DNA of 64,000 nt from Pseudomonas mosselii (GCF_019823065.1 NZ_CP081966.1:1705501-1769500), one strand, 5' to 3'. Numbered from the stretch's first letter, positions 10,010 through 19,602 are shown. The notes: a model not told the origin generated them from the sequence alone. A program made the numbers and translations.

Positions 10010-10900
10010 TCAACCGTCCGAAGAGTCGCGAAGGCGAACGATAAATCGCTCCACCGAAGCCGATAAATTGCCGCCGTCCGGCCGAAGCAGGTAGGTGGTG
10101 ATCACGGCAGAATCCATCGCCAAGGGGCGGATCACCACATCCGGCCGTTGGGAGATGGGAATCTTGGTCGCCGTCATGAAGCCGATGCCGTAGCCGGCGC
10201 CGACCAACGTGAGCATCATGTCCAGCGAGGACACTTCCTCGACAACATTCAGCTTGTGCTCCAACGTGTTGAGCAGCCGCTTGAGTTCGCGGCAATAGCC
10301 CTCGCATACCTGCGGGTCGCACAGGACAAGTGGATGGCCTTGAAGTTCTTGAAGTGGCACCTCCTTGTAGGTGAGCAATGAGTGACGAGCTGGCACCGCA
10401 ATCACCAGCGGGTCGTGCCAGATTGGTTCGGCAGCGATACCGTCGCCGACATCGCCCGTGTGCGCGAACCCGATCATGAAGTCGCCCGAACGCAAGCCAC
10501 GCACTTGCTCTGCCAGAGGCACTTCTGACAAGCGTATTTCGATCTCCGGCTCCTCGGCGCGGCAACGAGCCAGAAATGCCGACAGCCGTGGATCGATAGC
10601 CCCATCTGATACAGCGATGCGCAGGCTACCGCGCAAGCCCGATGCCACAGCCTTGGCATTTTCACGAGCCTGTTCCAGCACTGTGAATAGACGGCGAACA
10701 TCTTGCAAGAAGACCGCGCCCGCCGCCGTTAGAACTGTTCCTCGTCGGTTTCGGTCGAAGAGCACTACGCCCAACTCGTCCTCAAGTTCCTTGATGGCTC
10801 GTGATAGCGGTGGTTGTTCGATATGCAGGCGCTCAGCCGCCCGCGTGAAATGTAGCTCCTCAGCAAGAACTACGAAGCAGCGAAGATGGCGCAGCTCCAT
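10010..10900 (-). CDS. LysR-family transcriptional regulator
   Basis: Full-length LysR regulator of 296 residues. The N-terminal winged HTH (MELRHLRCFVVLAEELHFTR, recognition helix near IEQPPLSRAIKELEDELGV) is followed by a linker helix and an effector domain from about 90 (GSLRIAVSDGAIDPRL). The subgroup resembles BenM/CatM-type regulators of aromatic catabolism by sequence feel (LHFTRAAERLHIEQPPLSRAI). No catabolic operon is adjacent. The nearest genes are the XRE gene (convergent) and, 480 bases away, fdhA on the same strand. It could be one candidate for the activator of the shared formaldehyde promoter block, though the LysR at 13066 is closer to that site. Confidence 0.88.
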   Translation of the reverse strand: MELRHLRCFVVLAEELHFTRAAERLHIEQPPLSRAIKELEDELGVVLFDRNRRGTVLTAAGAVFLQDVRRLFTVLEQARENAKAVASGLRGSLRIAVSDGAIDPRLSAFLARCRAEEPEIEIRLSEVPLAEQVRGLRSGDFMIGFAHTGDVGDGIAAEPIWHDPLVIAVPARHSLLTYKEVPLQELQGHPLVLCDPQVCEGYCRELKRLLNTLEHKLNVVEEVSSLDMMLTLVGAGYGIGFMTATKIPISQRPDVVIRPLAMDSAVITTYLLRPDGGNLSASVERFIVRLRDSSDG

Positions 10901-11384
10901 AGGCCACCCTCCCGTTCCGACTTATCCAACACTGTGCTATCTCCCTATAGAAGTGACTGCCATTCTGGCGGCGGCGAGTTCGGCCACATCATTGGAAACT
11001 TCTGGCTGAATGAGCCAGGGCTGGGTTGACCGTGCGATGGCCCGAGGCAGGCACAACACTAGGCGAGCCTGATCAAGTCCGTGGGGTGATAAGGATCAGA
11101 CGAAGGCTATCTCCAGCCACGCACGTCAATGGATGCCGTGCATCGTCCCCGTCTGACCCTTGGCCGATTGCGAACCAAGCGCTTGAACACGCTTGCGGTT
11201 GATCATCACCTGCGGATTGCTGAGGCTCTGCTCCTGGTCCGAGCCAAGGCAAGTACCCTGGGGCAGACGGCAAATGCCGGCGAAAATATTCGCCGGCTCC
11301 AGTTGCTGCCCGGAGACTGGCGGGACCAGAATGCCTCTCACCAGAAAGTGTGAGACATCCTGATGCTTAGCCCGCGCCGGATGC
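10901..11384. other. Intergenic region, no convincing gene
   Basis: About 480 bases between lysR and fdhA. Short open frames on both strands (for example 11126-11404 on the minus strand) have no recognisable domain or good ribosome site. The 10930-10950 stretch is upstream of lysR and may hold its promoter. Confidence 0.5.
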
Positions 11385-12599
11385 TTAATGCCGCACTGAA
11401 CCATGCGGGTCGATGACGTACTTGTATGCAGAACCCGCGTCGAACTCTTTGTACGCGGCGGGCGCGTCTTCGAGCTTGATGAACTTAGTGTTCATCATCG
11501 GCGAAAGGTAAGGCATGCGATCGTTCAGTATCGCCCGCATTAACGCGTGGTTGTAGTTGGCCGTCGGAGATTGACCAGCCGACATTCGCGGCGACTTGAT
11601 CCAGGCGTTGGACCATTCCAGATCCATATGGCCTTTCTTGGCTTTCGGGTCTTTCGAGATCGGGTTTGCGCAGTACACACCGACCGTACTGGTCATTCCG
11701 CCGAAGCGGACATATTTGAGCATTGCGTTGGTAACAGCGCTCTCCACGATCTTGTCAGCCTCCGCGCCAAACCCGCGGCAGTCCACACCAACATAGTCGA
11801 TGACGCGATCCACCTCCCTGTGCCCGGTAATGCGTTCGAGATGCTCCTCGATCGGCACGCCGTCGGAAAGGTTGATGGTTTCCACGCCGTGTGGCTTGAG
11901 AAGGTCCAGCCGCTCTTGAATGTAATCGGCAACGATGATGGCGCCTGCACCCAGAAGTCTGGCGCAGGCGGCACCCGCTCTGCCGACCGGCCCGGCACCG
12001 AAGATCAGGATGTTTTCGCCGACGACGTAGGCCGGCGCGGCTGGCCAGTCTGGGCCAGCGAACCCATGGAAAGCTGTGGGTAATACGTCAGAGAGAAGGG
12101 TCAGGTCGCGGATTTTTTCCATGGCGGCATCCTTGTCAGGGAAGCGAAGGAGATTGAAATCCGCATACGGTACGAAGAGATAATCACCTTGCCCCCCCGT
12201 CCAGCCACCGAGGTTGAACCCGTAGGCTCCGCAGTCGATTTCGGGGTTGGTGTTCTCGCATACATCGGAGCGCATATGCTTGCAGTTGTAGCAACGCCCA
12301 CACCCCACATTGAAGGGAACGGAAACGATGTCGCCCTTCTTCACGACTTCGACGTCTGATCCCACTTCGATCACTTCGCCGGTCATTTCATGGCCCATGG
12401 TCATTCCCTTGGGAACAGCAAACGAACCGCGATAAATGTGAAGGTCGCTGCCACAGATATTTGTGGTAACTATTTTGAGGATAGCGCCATGGGGTGCGCT
12501 TTTCCCTTGAGGGGTTATCAGCTCTGGAAATTTGAAGGTGTTGACCTTCATTTCCAAGGGCTTCTCGAAAGTCACGATTCGGTTACCGGTCGGAGTCAT
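11385..12599 (-). CDS. fdhA: Glutathione-independent formaldehyde dehydrogenase
   Basis: Zinc- and NAD-dependent medium-chain dehydrogenase of 404 residues that oxidises formaldehyde to formate without glutathione, as in P. putida FdhA. The catalytic-zinc Cys is in TTNICGSDLHIYRG (about 46), followed by GHEMTGEVIEVG. The structural zinc loop CGRCYNCKHMRSDVC is complete. The Rossmann motif FGAGPVGRAGAACARLLGAG supports the tightly held NAD of this nicotinoprotein group. I chose the ATG at 12599 (MTPTGNRIVTFEKP) over one 30 bases upstream. A conserved promoter/dyad block lies 120-200 bases upstream and is repeated before frmR, linking this gene to the glutathione-dependent operon. A LysR gene lies upstream on the same strand. 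Confidence 0.93.
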   Translation of the reverse strand: MTPTGNRIVTFEKPLEMKVNTFKFPELITPQGKSAPHGAILKIVTTNICGSDLHIYRGSFAVPKGMTMGHEMTGEVIEVGSDVEVVKKGDIVSVPFNVGCGRCYNCKHMRSDVCENTNPEIDCGAYGFNLGGWTGGQGDYLFVPYADFNLLRFPDKDAAMEKIRDLTLLSDVLPTAFHGFAGPDWPAAPAYVVGENILIFGAGPVGRAGAACARLLGAGAIIVADYIQERLDLLKPHGVETINLSDGVPIEEHLERITGHREVDRVIDYVGVDCRGFGAEADKIVESAVTNAMLKYVRFGGMTSTVGVYCANPISKDPKAKKGHMDLEWSNAWIKSPRMSAGQSPTANYNHALMRAILNDRMPYLSPMMNTKFIKLEDAPAAYKEFDAGSAYKYVIDPHGSVRH

Positions 12600-13065
12600 T
12601 TCGTCACCTCTGTGCGTTAATGTTTCCATCTTCTAAATCGAAGTGGGAAACGAAATTTACCGCTGTCAAGAAGAACGATCGTGGTACTGCCTAGCCGTTG
12701 GCCGCGTCTCCTTCTGCGGTCTTGACAGCATCGGATCAAGCTCAGAAGTGGTCAAACTGGAATAATCTATGTACAGATAGGCACGATCTATCTACGCGGG
12801 ATCGTCGAGCCGTGCTCGTCTCCTAGCCGGGAGAGGGCAACGATCATCGCTACATCGCGCCTCCTAGCTTGATCTAGGAACAGTCAGCTCGACCCAGCGA
12901 GACATGAGGAGGCCGCATGCAGCAGGTACTCCTGTCCCCCGAGTTGCCCCTGGACCTAGTGGCCTTCGATGGGTTGCTCAGCACGTGGCGCCTGTTAGCG
13001 GCGCACACGGCATGCCTGCAATCTTCGCCTGGTTGAAGCAATACAGAGTTGCTCTTCAAGACTCG
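12600..13065. other. fdhA promoter region
   Basis: A 466-base gap between lysR and fdhA. It contains the conserved promoter block 12721-12796. The remainder shows no gene I can support. Confidence 0.6.
12721..12796 (-). promoter_or_regulatory. Shared formaldehyde promoter block, copy 1 (fdhA)
   Basis: Read toward fdhA, it holds the dyad AGATAG-N7-CTATCT (12775-12793), 19 bases, TTGACC (-35, 12755-12750), a 17-base spacer and GATGCT (-10, 12732-12727). Copy 2 at 21626-21699 upstream of frmR has the same dyad, the same 19-base and 17-base spacings and identical -35 and -10 hexamers. The inner ATAG-N7-CTAT is a classic T-N11-A LysR-type site. The start codon is about 120 bases downstream of the predicted start point. 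Confidence 0.75.
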
Positions 13066-14007
13066 CTATTTCAGGGGGCTTTGAGATGAGTCTGCTTTGG
13101 GCTGGAACCGACGATGGATCGATATAACGGATTGAAGAGTGGCGGCGAGTTCGGGGGTGTGCACCATTTCGAGCAATGCACGCGATGACGGTGCCTCGAA
13201 CGCATTTTTCCCAGCAACGAATCCGACATTTGAGTGCGACATTGGTCCATTGATTGCGATTGCGTGGAGATTTGGAATGTGCGCGAGTTGGCCGGCGAGA
13301 GATTGCGGAAGAACTGCCGAATATTTTCCTGTCGCCACGTGTGCCGATAGCACGTCAATTGAATCAGTGCGAATAGTCTGCGCGGTACATTGCATCAGCC
13401 TATCTTGAATGGGTTCAGGTACTGCCGAGTTCAGCACGCAGAGTTGTCTATTGAGAACATGGTCCCACGTTGTGCTTCGGGGTTGCTGTGTTCTCGCGGC
13501 GTGAAAAAGGAAAATGCGTTCACGGTACAGAAGGTGAGTATCGAAGTCTTCCCCTGGGATATCCTCCAAATGCATGAGTGCGATATCCAAATTGTTTTCT
13601 CGAATCGCCTGTAGCAGGGAAGAAGCGCCGGAAACCAGAACTGATTGTTGAAGTAAGGGTGTTTTTTCAGCAAGGGCGATGCTTAATGTGGGCGCTACAC
13701 CGGCAGTTCCTGGGAGTATCCCTAGCCGGAATTGCCCCTCTATACCTCGCCGTAGTGCGGAGAGTTCTCGCTCCAGCCCTTTGCAGTCGTCATACATCTG
13801 CTGAGCCCAAGACAGTACGCGCATCCCTTCAGAAGTGAGGCCGTCATAGCGTCGGCCATGACGCACGATCTCGACACCCATGTCTTCCTCCAATTGCTTA
13901 ATGCCCGCGGAGAGTGTCGGCTGAGAAACATTGCAGCTTTTGGCCGCGTTGCCAAAATGGCCTTCACGGTGCAAAGCAAGCAAGTATTCAAAGTTTCTTA
14001 CGATCAT
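13066..14007 (-). CDS. LysR-family regulator, candidate formaldehyde-regulon activator
   Basis: A 313-residue LysR protein. HTH in the first 60 residues (MIVRNFEYLLALHREGHFGN, then CNVSQPTLSAGIKQLEEDMG), and an OxyR/CysB-like effector domain from about 90 (GQFRLGILPGTAGVAPTLSI). It precedes fdhA on the same strand with a 466-base gap that includes the LTTR-like dyad AGATAG-N7-CTATCT. The proximity makes it the best candidate for binding that dyad and the matching one before frmR. The effector domain has several Cys residues (for example LCVLNS and LMQCTAQ) that could in principle react with an aldehyde; this is speculation. Its base composition is more AT-rich than the conjugation genes. Confidence 0.85.
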   Translation of the reverse strand: MIVRNFEYLLALHREGHFGNAAKSCNVSQPTLSAGIKQLEEDMGVEIVRHGRRYDGLTSEGMRVLSWAQQMYDDCKGLERELSALRRGIEGQFRLGILPGTAGVAPTLSIALAEKTPLLQQSVLVSGASSLLQAIRENNLDIALMHLEDIPGEDFDTHLLYRERIFLFHAARTQQPRSTTWDHVLNRQLCVLNSAVPEPIQDRLMQCTAQTIRTDSIDVLSAHVATGKYSAVLPQSLAGQLAHIPNLHAIAINGPMSHSNVGFVAGKNAFEAPSSRALLEMVHTPELAATLQSVISIHRRFQPKADSSQSPLK

Positions 14008-14387
14008 ATATTTTCTTCTGATAAAGTTGATTAGATTTTATACTTTCACGAAAAACCCTGCGCACGCTTCGATCCGCGTCCAACCTTGGGCACGTAGCTG
14101 GCACGCATGAAAGGCTGCCGCGCGCAGTGCCCATACAGTAGGTTCGACTCGTCATCGACGGTCAGCACCACAACGCACGGGACAGCCAATAGCGCGAACA
14201 CAGGTGCTTTGCGCTGTGGGCGAGTCGTCCTCATGTAGCTTAGCAGTTGGCGCGTTCTGGAAGGGAGTAAGCGTGAGTGGTGAGGCACGCAACCGCAAAA
14301 GGCGGTGCTAAGCTCTTGAGCTGTTCGGGTCGTGGCCGTTGAAGCGGGGAGAGAATGGAGCCTGCCATGGCCGTTGTGGCGCAGCTG
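14008..14387. other. Region between lysR and the IS5 element
   Basis: About 380 bases. One minus-strand frame (about 14046-14231, MRTTRPQRKAPVFALL...) has a weak signal-peptide-like start, but no family was recognised and no good ribosome site is visible. No gene is called. Confidence 0.45.
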
Positions 14388-15582
14388 GGGAAATCCTGAA
14401 AAAGACTTCCTGATTTGGCAAAATCCCCGGACACCAATCGCCGAGCTTTTCGATGATGAAACAAATGACCTTCGCCGATGCCGAGTACGCCGGTAAGCGC
14501 AAGCAGACCCGCAAGGAGCTGTTCCTGATAGAGATGGATCGGGTCGTACCCTGGGAGGGTTTGATTGCTCTGATCAAACCTCATTACCCAAAGGGCGAAG
14601 GGGGCCGTCCAGCCTATCCGCTGATGGCGATGCTGCGGATTCATCTAATGCAGAACTGGTTCGGTTACAGCGATCCGGCGATGGAAGAGGCGCTGTACGA
14701 GACGACGATCCTGCGCCAGTTTTCCGGTCTGAGCCTGGAGCGAATCCCGGATGAAACCACCATCCTCAACTTCCGTCGCCTGCTGGAAAAGCATGAGTTG
14801 GCCACCGGTATTCTCGGCGTGATCAATGGCTATTTGGGCGACCGTGGCTTGTCACTGCGACAAGGCACCATCGTCGATGCCACTCTGATTCATGCGCCCA
14901 GTTCGACCAAGAACAAGGACGGCAAACGCGACCCGGAAATGCATCAGACCAAGAAGGGCAACCAGTATTACTTCGGTGCCAAAGCTCACATTGGTGTCGA
15001 CGATGAGTCCGGGCTTGTGCACAGCGTGGTGGTCACTGCGGCCAACGTCGCGGACGTAACCCAAGTCGACAAACTGCTGCACGGTGGTGAGAACGTGGTC
15101 TGCGCTGATGCGGGCTATACCGGTGTAGAGAAGCGTGAAGAGCATGAGGGGCGCCAAGTCATCTGGCAGATTGCAGCCCGGCGCAGCACTTACAAAAAGC
15201 ACGGTAACCGCAGCGCGTTATACAAAGCGATACGTAAGATCGAAAGAGCCAAGGCCCAGGTTCGCTCCAAGGTTGAGCATCCATTTCGGGTGATCAAGCG
15301 CCAGTTTGGTTATACGAAAGTGCGCTTCCGAGGCTTGGTGAAAAACACTGCTCAGATGGTGACGCTGTTCGCCCTGTCGAACATTTGGATGGCGCGTCGA
15401 CATTTGCTCTCCAATGCAGGAGAGGTGCGTCCGTGAAGAGTGAAGTGACTGCTGCGAGGTGCTTGCAGCGGCAAAAAAGGCTGAAATAGACGGCAGGTTT
15501 GACCGGGATTTGAGCGGCTACCGTTTTTTGAAAGTGTCGATGGCGAAGTAGCCGGAAAACAGGGGCTACTTCAGACCATCCC
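14388..15582 (+). mobile_element. IS5-family insertion sequence
   Basis: About 1195 bp, the usual IS5 length. The proposed ends carry imperfect inverted repeats: GGGAAATCCTGAAAAAGAC at the left against GGGATGGTCTGAAGTAGCC read inward from the right. I found no target duplication, so the exact ends are approximate. Confidence 0.65.
14453..15436 (+). CDS. IS5-family transposase
   Basis: DDE transposase of 327 residues. It contains the DUF772 N-terminal domain (RPAYPLMAMLRIHLMQNWFG) and the DDE region: Asp in GTIVDATLIHAPSS (about 142), Asp in NVVCADAGYTG (about 217), and the C-terminal Y-(2)-R-(3)-E-(6)-K-like stretch around RSKVEHPFRVIKRQFGYTKV. The reading frame is intact, so the element may still be active. 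It separates the fdhA/lysR block from the DUF488/uvrB block, both of which could have arrived with or been rearranged by IS activity. Confidence 0.92.
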   Translation: MMKQMTFADAEYAGKRKQTRKELFLIEMDRVVPWEGLIALIKPHYPKGEGGRPAYPLMAMLRIHLMQNWFGYSDPAMEEALYETTILRQFSGLSLERIPDETTILNFRRLLEKHELATGILGVINGYLGDRGLSLRQGTIVDATLIHAPSSTKNKDGKRDPEMHQTKKGNQYYFGAKAHIGVDDESGLVHSVVVTAANVADVTQVDKLLHGGENVVCADAGYTGVEKREEHEGRQVIWQIAARRSTYKKHGNRSALYKAIRKIERAKAQVRSKVEHPFRVIKRQFGYTKVRFRGLVKNTAQMVTLFALSNIWMARRHLLSNAGEVRP

Positions 15583-15688
15583 TAGTACACCATGCCCCCA
15601 GCGTTTCCTTAGCTGCGATTGACGGGCATGCCTGGCGGTAGCTCAATAACAGCCATTTATGGATGAAGGAACGAGGGGAATAAGGCAG

Positions 15689-16120
15689 ATGAAGATATTC
15701 ACGATTGGATTCACTAAGACCTCCGCGCGGTCCTTCTTCACCAAGTTAAGTGCTTCTGGTGCCAAGCGCCTTGTCGATGTTCGCCTGAATAATGTTTCGC
15801 AATTGGCCGGGTTCGCTAAACGCGAGGATCTTCGATATTTTTCCGAGGCGTTGTGTGGGATGGAATATGAACATCTACCAGCACTTGCTCCAACCAAAGA
15901 CATGTTCGAGGAATATAAAATAAAAGGGGGAGATTGGGATATCTACGCCAGTAAATTTCTGGATTTAATGTCGTCCCGAAAGATTGAGTCAATCGATAAA
16001 GAAAAGATTGATAACAGTTGCCTGCTTTGCAGCGAAGACAAGCCCCATCACTGCCATCGGAGGCTAGTGGCCGAGTACCTTGCAGGCAAATGGCCGAATG
16101 TTGAGATCGTGCATCTTTAG
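15689..16120 (+). CDS. DUF488 family protein
   Basis: A 143-residue protein of the DUF488 family. It has the N-terminal MKIFTIGFTKTSARSFF strand-helix, a central DVRLNN segment and the C-terminal hallmark CLLCSEDKPHHCHRRLVAEY with clustered Cys/His. The biochemical function is unknown; family members often sit near DNA-repair or restriction genes. The ATG at 15689 is chosen because it has AAGGCAG upstream and because family members start with K-I-x-T-I-G. The gene is clearly more AT-rich than its ICE surroundings, a sign of separate acquisition. It lies immediately downstream of the IS5 element and upstream of uvrB. Confidence 0.85.
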   Translation: MKIFTIGFTKTSARSFFTKLSASGAKRLVDVRLNNVSQLAGFAKREDLRYFSEALCGMEYEHLPALAPTKDMFEEYKIKGGDWDIYASKFLDLMSSRKIESIDKEKIDNSCLLCSEDKPHHCHRRLVAEYLAGKWPNVEIVHL

Positions 16121-16495
16121 AGGGGCGACGTAGCTCCACGTTTCCAACGCCTCGTCTGGAGGGCTGAGAGAGACAAAGGCGCGTATCGGCGGGAGCCGGC
16201 GCCACACATTGGGCGTACAGAGCAACCTCGCCCGCCACGGCTCGATGTCAGCGCTCAACGAGGCGAGTGGCTCCAGGTGCATTGGCAGACGGGCCGCTGG
16301 CTGACGTCGTGGCGATCGGCGGATATGCACTGGGAAGCCCGCCCATGTGTTGGGCTATCATGTTGGCGACGCCTACGCCCAGGTGGGGCGCGGCAGGATC
16401 GCCGTCATTTACACCCCAGTTTGGTACTGCTATAGGTCTTCTGGAATAGCCGATACATCAGGACAAATTGAAGTAGCTCAATTAGGAGATATCTA
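16121..16495. other. Intergenic region upstream of the accessory uvrB
   Basis: 375 bases. A minus-strand stretch near 16115-16290 translates to a Trp/Arg/Pro-rich peptide that could be a gene remnant, but I recognise no family. An AT-rich segment (16420-16490) with TTAGGAGATATCTA just before the ATG gives uvrB a good ribosome site. Confidence 0.45.
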
Positions 16496-18472
16496 ATGTC
16501 AACCGGTATGTTTATTCTGCACTCCAACTATACGCCGGCGGGGGACCAGCCAGAGGCGATCGCGCGGCTGCTGTCGGACATAGAAGAAGGTGCGACGCAC
16601 CAGACGCTGAAAGGTATCACCGGCTCAGGTAAGACCTTCACCATGGCCAATGTGATTCATCGTCTGAAGCGGCCCACGTTGATCTTGGCTCCCAACAAGA
16701 CGTTGACCGCGCAGCTCTATAGTGAAATGAAGCACTTCTTTCCTGAGAATGCGGTCGAGTACTTCGTTTCGTATTACGACTATTTTCAGCCCGAGATCTA
16801 TATGCCGGGCACCGATCGTTTCATACCGAAGGACTCGGCCATCAATGACCACCTTGAGCGCCTGCGCCTGTCCACGACCAAATCCTTGATTGAGCGTCGT
16901 GACGTGATCGTCGTCGCTTCGGTGTCTTCAATCTACGGCCTGGGTGATCCAGATGCATATCGAGCGCTACAGATCGCTCTGTCCCCTGGGGTCAAACTAA
17001 ACCAGAGAGAGCTAATTCGTCGCTTGGCTTTGCTGCAATATGATCGCACGGAGCGTACGCTCAAGCGTGCAACGTTCCGCGTCCAAGGTGATGTGATTGA
17101 CATTTTCCCCGCTGATTCCGAGTACAGGGCGGTTCGGGTGGAACTGTTGGATGACACTGTTGCGTCTGTCCAATGGATGGACCCTGTTACTGGCAAGACG
17201 TTGGGAGAGATAGACCATTATTTGGTTTCGCCAAAAACGCTTTTCGCACCGCCCACGAACAAAATAGATTCTGCATCCAAAAAGATACTCGCTGATATGG
17301 AAGAGCGGGTTGCCGAGCTGAACAGGAATAATCGCTTGGTCGAGGCAAACAGACTGTACGAGCGGATCACGCATGACGTGGAAATGATGCGCGAGGTCGG
17401 CTATTGCTCGGGGATGGAGAATTATTCCTGCTACTTCAGCGACCGAGACGCAGCTTCTCCTCCGATCACGTTGCTGGATTATTTGCCGAAAGACGGGCTG
17501 CTGTTCGTCGATGAATCTCATGTCATGGTGCCACAGATATCCGCAATGTACCGGGGGGATCAGGCGCGCAAGGACACGCTGATCGATTACGGGTTCCGTT
17601 TGCCTTCATCGAAGAACAACCGGCCATTGAACTTTGACGAGTTCGAGAAGGTCAAGCCTCAGACCATCTTTGTTTCCGCTACTCCGGGCGACTACGAGCT
17701 GAGGGTGTCGAAAGGCAGGGTTGTCGAACAGGTTATCAGGCCAACGGGACTGCTTGACCCCAAGGTTGAAGTGCGGAAAGCGGATGGATACATAGATGAC
17801 CTGCTTGCCGAAATATCGAAGTGCGTGAAGAGAAAGAATCGAGTGCTTGTGACTACGCTGACGAAGGTCAGTGCAGAAGAGCTAACGGATTTCTTGACGG
17901 ACAACGGGATTCGAGCGCGCTACATGCATTCGGACATAAAAGCGGAGGATCGTGTTGAGATCATCAATGGCCTGCGCGCAGGAGAGTTCGATGTTTTGAT
18001 TGGGATTAGTCTTTTGCGCGAAGGGCTGGATATTCCAGAGGCATCATTGGTTGCCATTCTCGATGCAGACCGTGCAGGGTTCTTGCGTTCGGCCCATGCG
18101 CTCATTCAGATGATCGGTCGAGTCGCTCGGAATGAAAACGGCAAGGCGATCTTGTACGCCGACGCGGTGACGCCGGCGATGAAGCAGGCGATCGATGAGA
18201 CCAATAGGCGCAGGCAGCTTCAAATTGCCTTTAACGAGGAAAATGGGATTTCTCCAGCCTCGTCTGTGCGAAAACTAGCAGGGGAAGAGACGAATACGGA
18301 GGAGCCCACCGTTCATTCCGAGGCTTTCTGCGAGAACTTGTCCGACCTTTGCGATCAGATCACTGCCAAGGAACAGCAGCTACTCGAATTTACCGATACC
18401 GGTGACGAGCAGCGCGTCGAAGACATTCGTCATCAGTTGGATGGGTTGTACCGGCAATTCATTTACATCTAA
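16496..18472 (+). CDS. uvrB: UvrB-type excinuclease subunit (accessory copy)
   Basis: Full-length UvrB, 658 residues. The Walker A motif GITGSGKTFTMA is at about 40-51. The damage-probing beta-hairpin SYYDYFQPEIYMPGTDRF is at about 92-109. The helicase motifs VDESHV, SATPGDYEL, TTLTKVSAEELT and QMIGRVARNENGKA are all present, and the last 45 residues form the UVR/UvrC-binding domain. UvrB verifies DNA lesions and recruits UvrC in nucleotide excision repair. The host chromosome should have its own copy, so this one is mobile cargo. It is more AT-rich than the conjugation genes. Carriage with formaldehyde enzymes suggests repair of aldehyde adducts. The island's UvrA-like protein lacks the UvrB-binding domain, so this UvrB presumably works with chromosomal UvrA. 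Confidence 0.95.
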   Translation: MSTGMFILHSNYTPAGDQPEAIARLLSDIEEGATHQTLKGITGSGKTFTMANVIHRLKRPTLILAPNKTLTAQLYSEMKHFFPENAVEYFVSYYDYFQPEIYMPGTDRFIPKDSAINDHLERLRLSTTKSLIERRDVIVVASVSSIYGLGDPDAYRALQIALSPGVKLNQRELIRRLALLQYDRTERTLKRATFRVQGDVIDIFPADSEYRAVRVELLDDTVASVQWMDPVTGKTLGEIDHYLVSPKTLFAPPTNKIDSASKKILADMEERVAELNRNNRLVEANRLYERITHDVEMMREVGYCSGMENYSCYFSDRDAASPPITLLDYLPKDGLLFVDESHVMVPQISAMYRGDQARKDTLIDYGFRLPSSKNNRPLNFDEFEKVKPQTIFVSATPGDYELRVSKGRVVEQVIRPTGLLDPKVEVRKADGYIDDLLAEISKCVKRKNRVLVTTLTKVSAEELTDFLTDNGIRARYMHSDIKAEDRVEIINGLRAGEFDVLIGISLLREGLDIPEASLVAILDADRAGFLRSAHALIQMIGRVARNENGKAILYADAVTPAMKQAIDETNRRRQLQIAFNEENGISPASSVRKLAGEETNTEEPTVHSEAFCENLSDLCDQITAKEQQLLEFTDTGDEQRVEDIRHQLDGLYRQFIYI

Positions 18473-18622
18473 TCGTTCGCCGGCATTGAGTTGCATGGCC
18501 GACCGATCTGCACCTGGGGCAAGCGGGCAGACGGTCGGCTCATCATTCAACCGGAGGGGTGAGCCGCCGAGGCTCAGTGCCCCGCTTTCCAAGGTGTGTG
18601 CCCTACAGCGTCTTGCGACGTG

Positions 18623-19528
18623 TCAGCGCAAAGCTGGCAACGATCCAACGGCGACCAGCATTTCATCAAATACCGCTCGAACCCTTCCCGGAATGGGGCC
18701 ACGCTGAGGCCGATAGACGTACAACCCCCATGCCGGAGGTTCTTCGTTCTCCAGCACTCGCACGAGCTTCCCGCTGGCAATGTAGGGGGCGGCCATGTAG
18801 TCCGCCAGTTGCGCGAACGCGATCCCGGCCAGCGCCGCTCCCATTTCCATGTCGGCATTGTCTGCGACGAGAGTGGGTGCGGTAGGTGTCCACTGGCGTC
18901 CCGCCTTGAAGTGCCAAGGCCAGGGACGGCCGGTATTGATATCCAAGGCCACGGTAACTGGCAGGCTGCTTAGCGCATCGATGTTTGCAGGTACGCCCAC
19001 TTTCTTGATCAGGCGCGGAGCGGCAACGATGGGGAGTCTCATGTCGGCGGCCTTGCGTGCGACGAAGCGGCTATCGCGCATGAATCCGACCCTGATCCCG
19101 ACGTCAATCCCTTCGTCAACCGTATTGCTGATGCGATCGGACAGGCGCACATCCAGCGTGATGCCGGGATGGCGCGCGGCCACGCGCTCCAGTGCCGGTA
19201 GCACCGCTCTGGTGCCCAAGCTGTGCGGTGCGGTGATGCGAACCGTACCGGACAGAGAGGCCTGCTGGTCGGAGCCAGGCGTTCGCCACAGATCCTCGAA
19301 CCGCTCCAATGCGGGGCGCACTTGGTCTAGCAGCCCTTCGCCGAAGGCGGTGATGCGCACCTGGCGCGTGCTTCGATGAAACAACACCTCGCCGTAGTGT
19401 TGCTCCAGTTGCTGGATGGCACGGGTTACACCTTGCGGAGAAGTCCCCAGCCGGACGGCCGCATCGCGAAAACTGCTGCTTTCGGCCGCCACCCGAAAGA
19501 TGCGCAGTAGTTCCATTTCCTTGTTCAT
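18623..19528 (-). CDS. LysR-family transcriptional regulator
   Basis: A 301-residue LysR of the DsdC/AaeR-like subgroup. HTH in MELLRIFRVAAESSSFRDAA and then TSPQGVTRAIQQLEQHYG; effector domain from about 90 (GTVRITAPHSLGTRAVLPAL). It is divergent from the NTF2/GNAT/nitrilase operon over 154 bases that contain a T-N11-A dyad at 19568-19582. Control of that operon is the likely role. Confidence 0.88.
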   Translation of the reverse strand: MNKEMELLRIFRVAAESSSFRDAAVRLGTSPQGVTRAIQQLEQHYGEVLFHRSTRQVRITAFGEGLLDQVRPALERFEDLWRTPGSDQQASLSGTVRITAPHSLGTRAVLPALERVAARHPGITLDVRLSDRISNTVDEGIDVGIRVGFMRDSRFVARKAADMRLPIVAAPRLIKKVGVPANIDALSSLPVTVALDINTGRPWPWHFKAGRQWTPTAPTLVADNADMEMGAALAGIAFAQLADYMAAPYIASGKLVRVLENEEPPAWGLYVYRPQRGPIPGRVRAVFDEMLVAVGSLPALR

Positions 19529-19562
19529 GACGCACGCCTTATGGCCGATTTCGCTGCTCGTT

Positions 19563-19602
19563 AATTGTTCCAGATTGTGGAATTATAAAATCGCAACAAT
19601 TC
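19563..19602. promoter_or_regulatory. LysR-type operator between divergent genes
   Basis: TTCC-N7-GGAA (19568-19582) fits a T-N11-A LysR box. A wider inverted repeat, AATTGTT...AACAATT, spans 19563-19601. The position midway between lysR and the NTF2 gene supports dual autoregulation and activation. Confidence 0.55.

Noticed and set aside
11126..11404. Minus-strand open frame of 92 codons downstream of fdhA
   Set aside because: It overlaps the fdhA end, has no ribosome site and no recognisable family.
14388..15582. Exact target duplication for the IS5 element
   Set aside because: The four bases flanking the proposed ends do not match, so I give the ends as approximate and claim no duplication.
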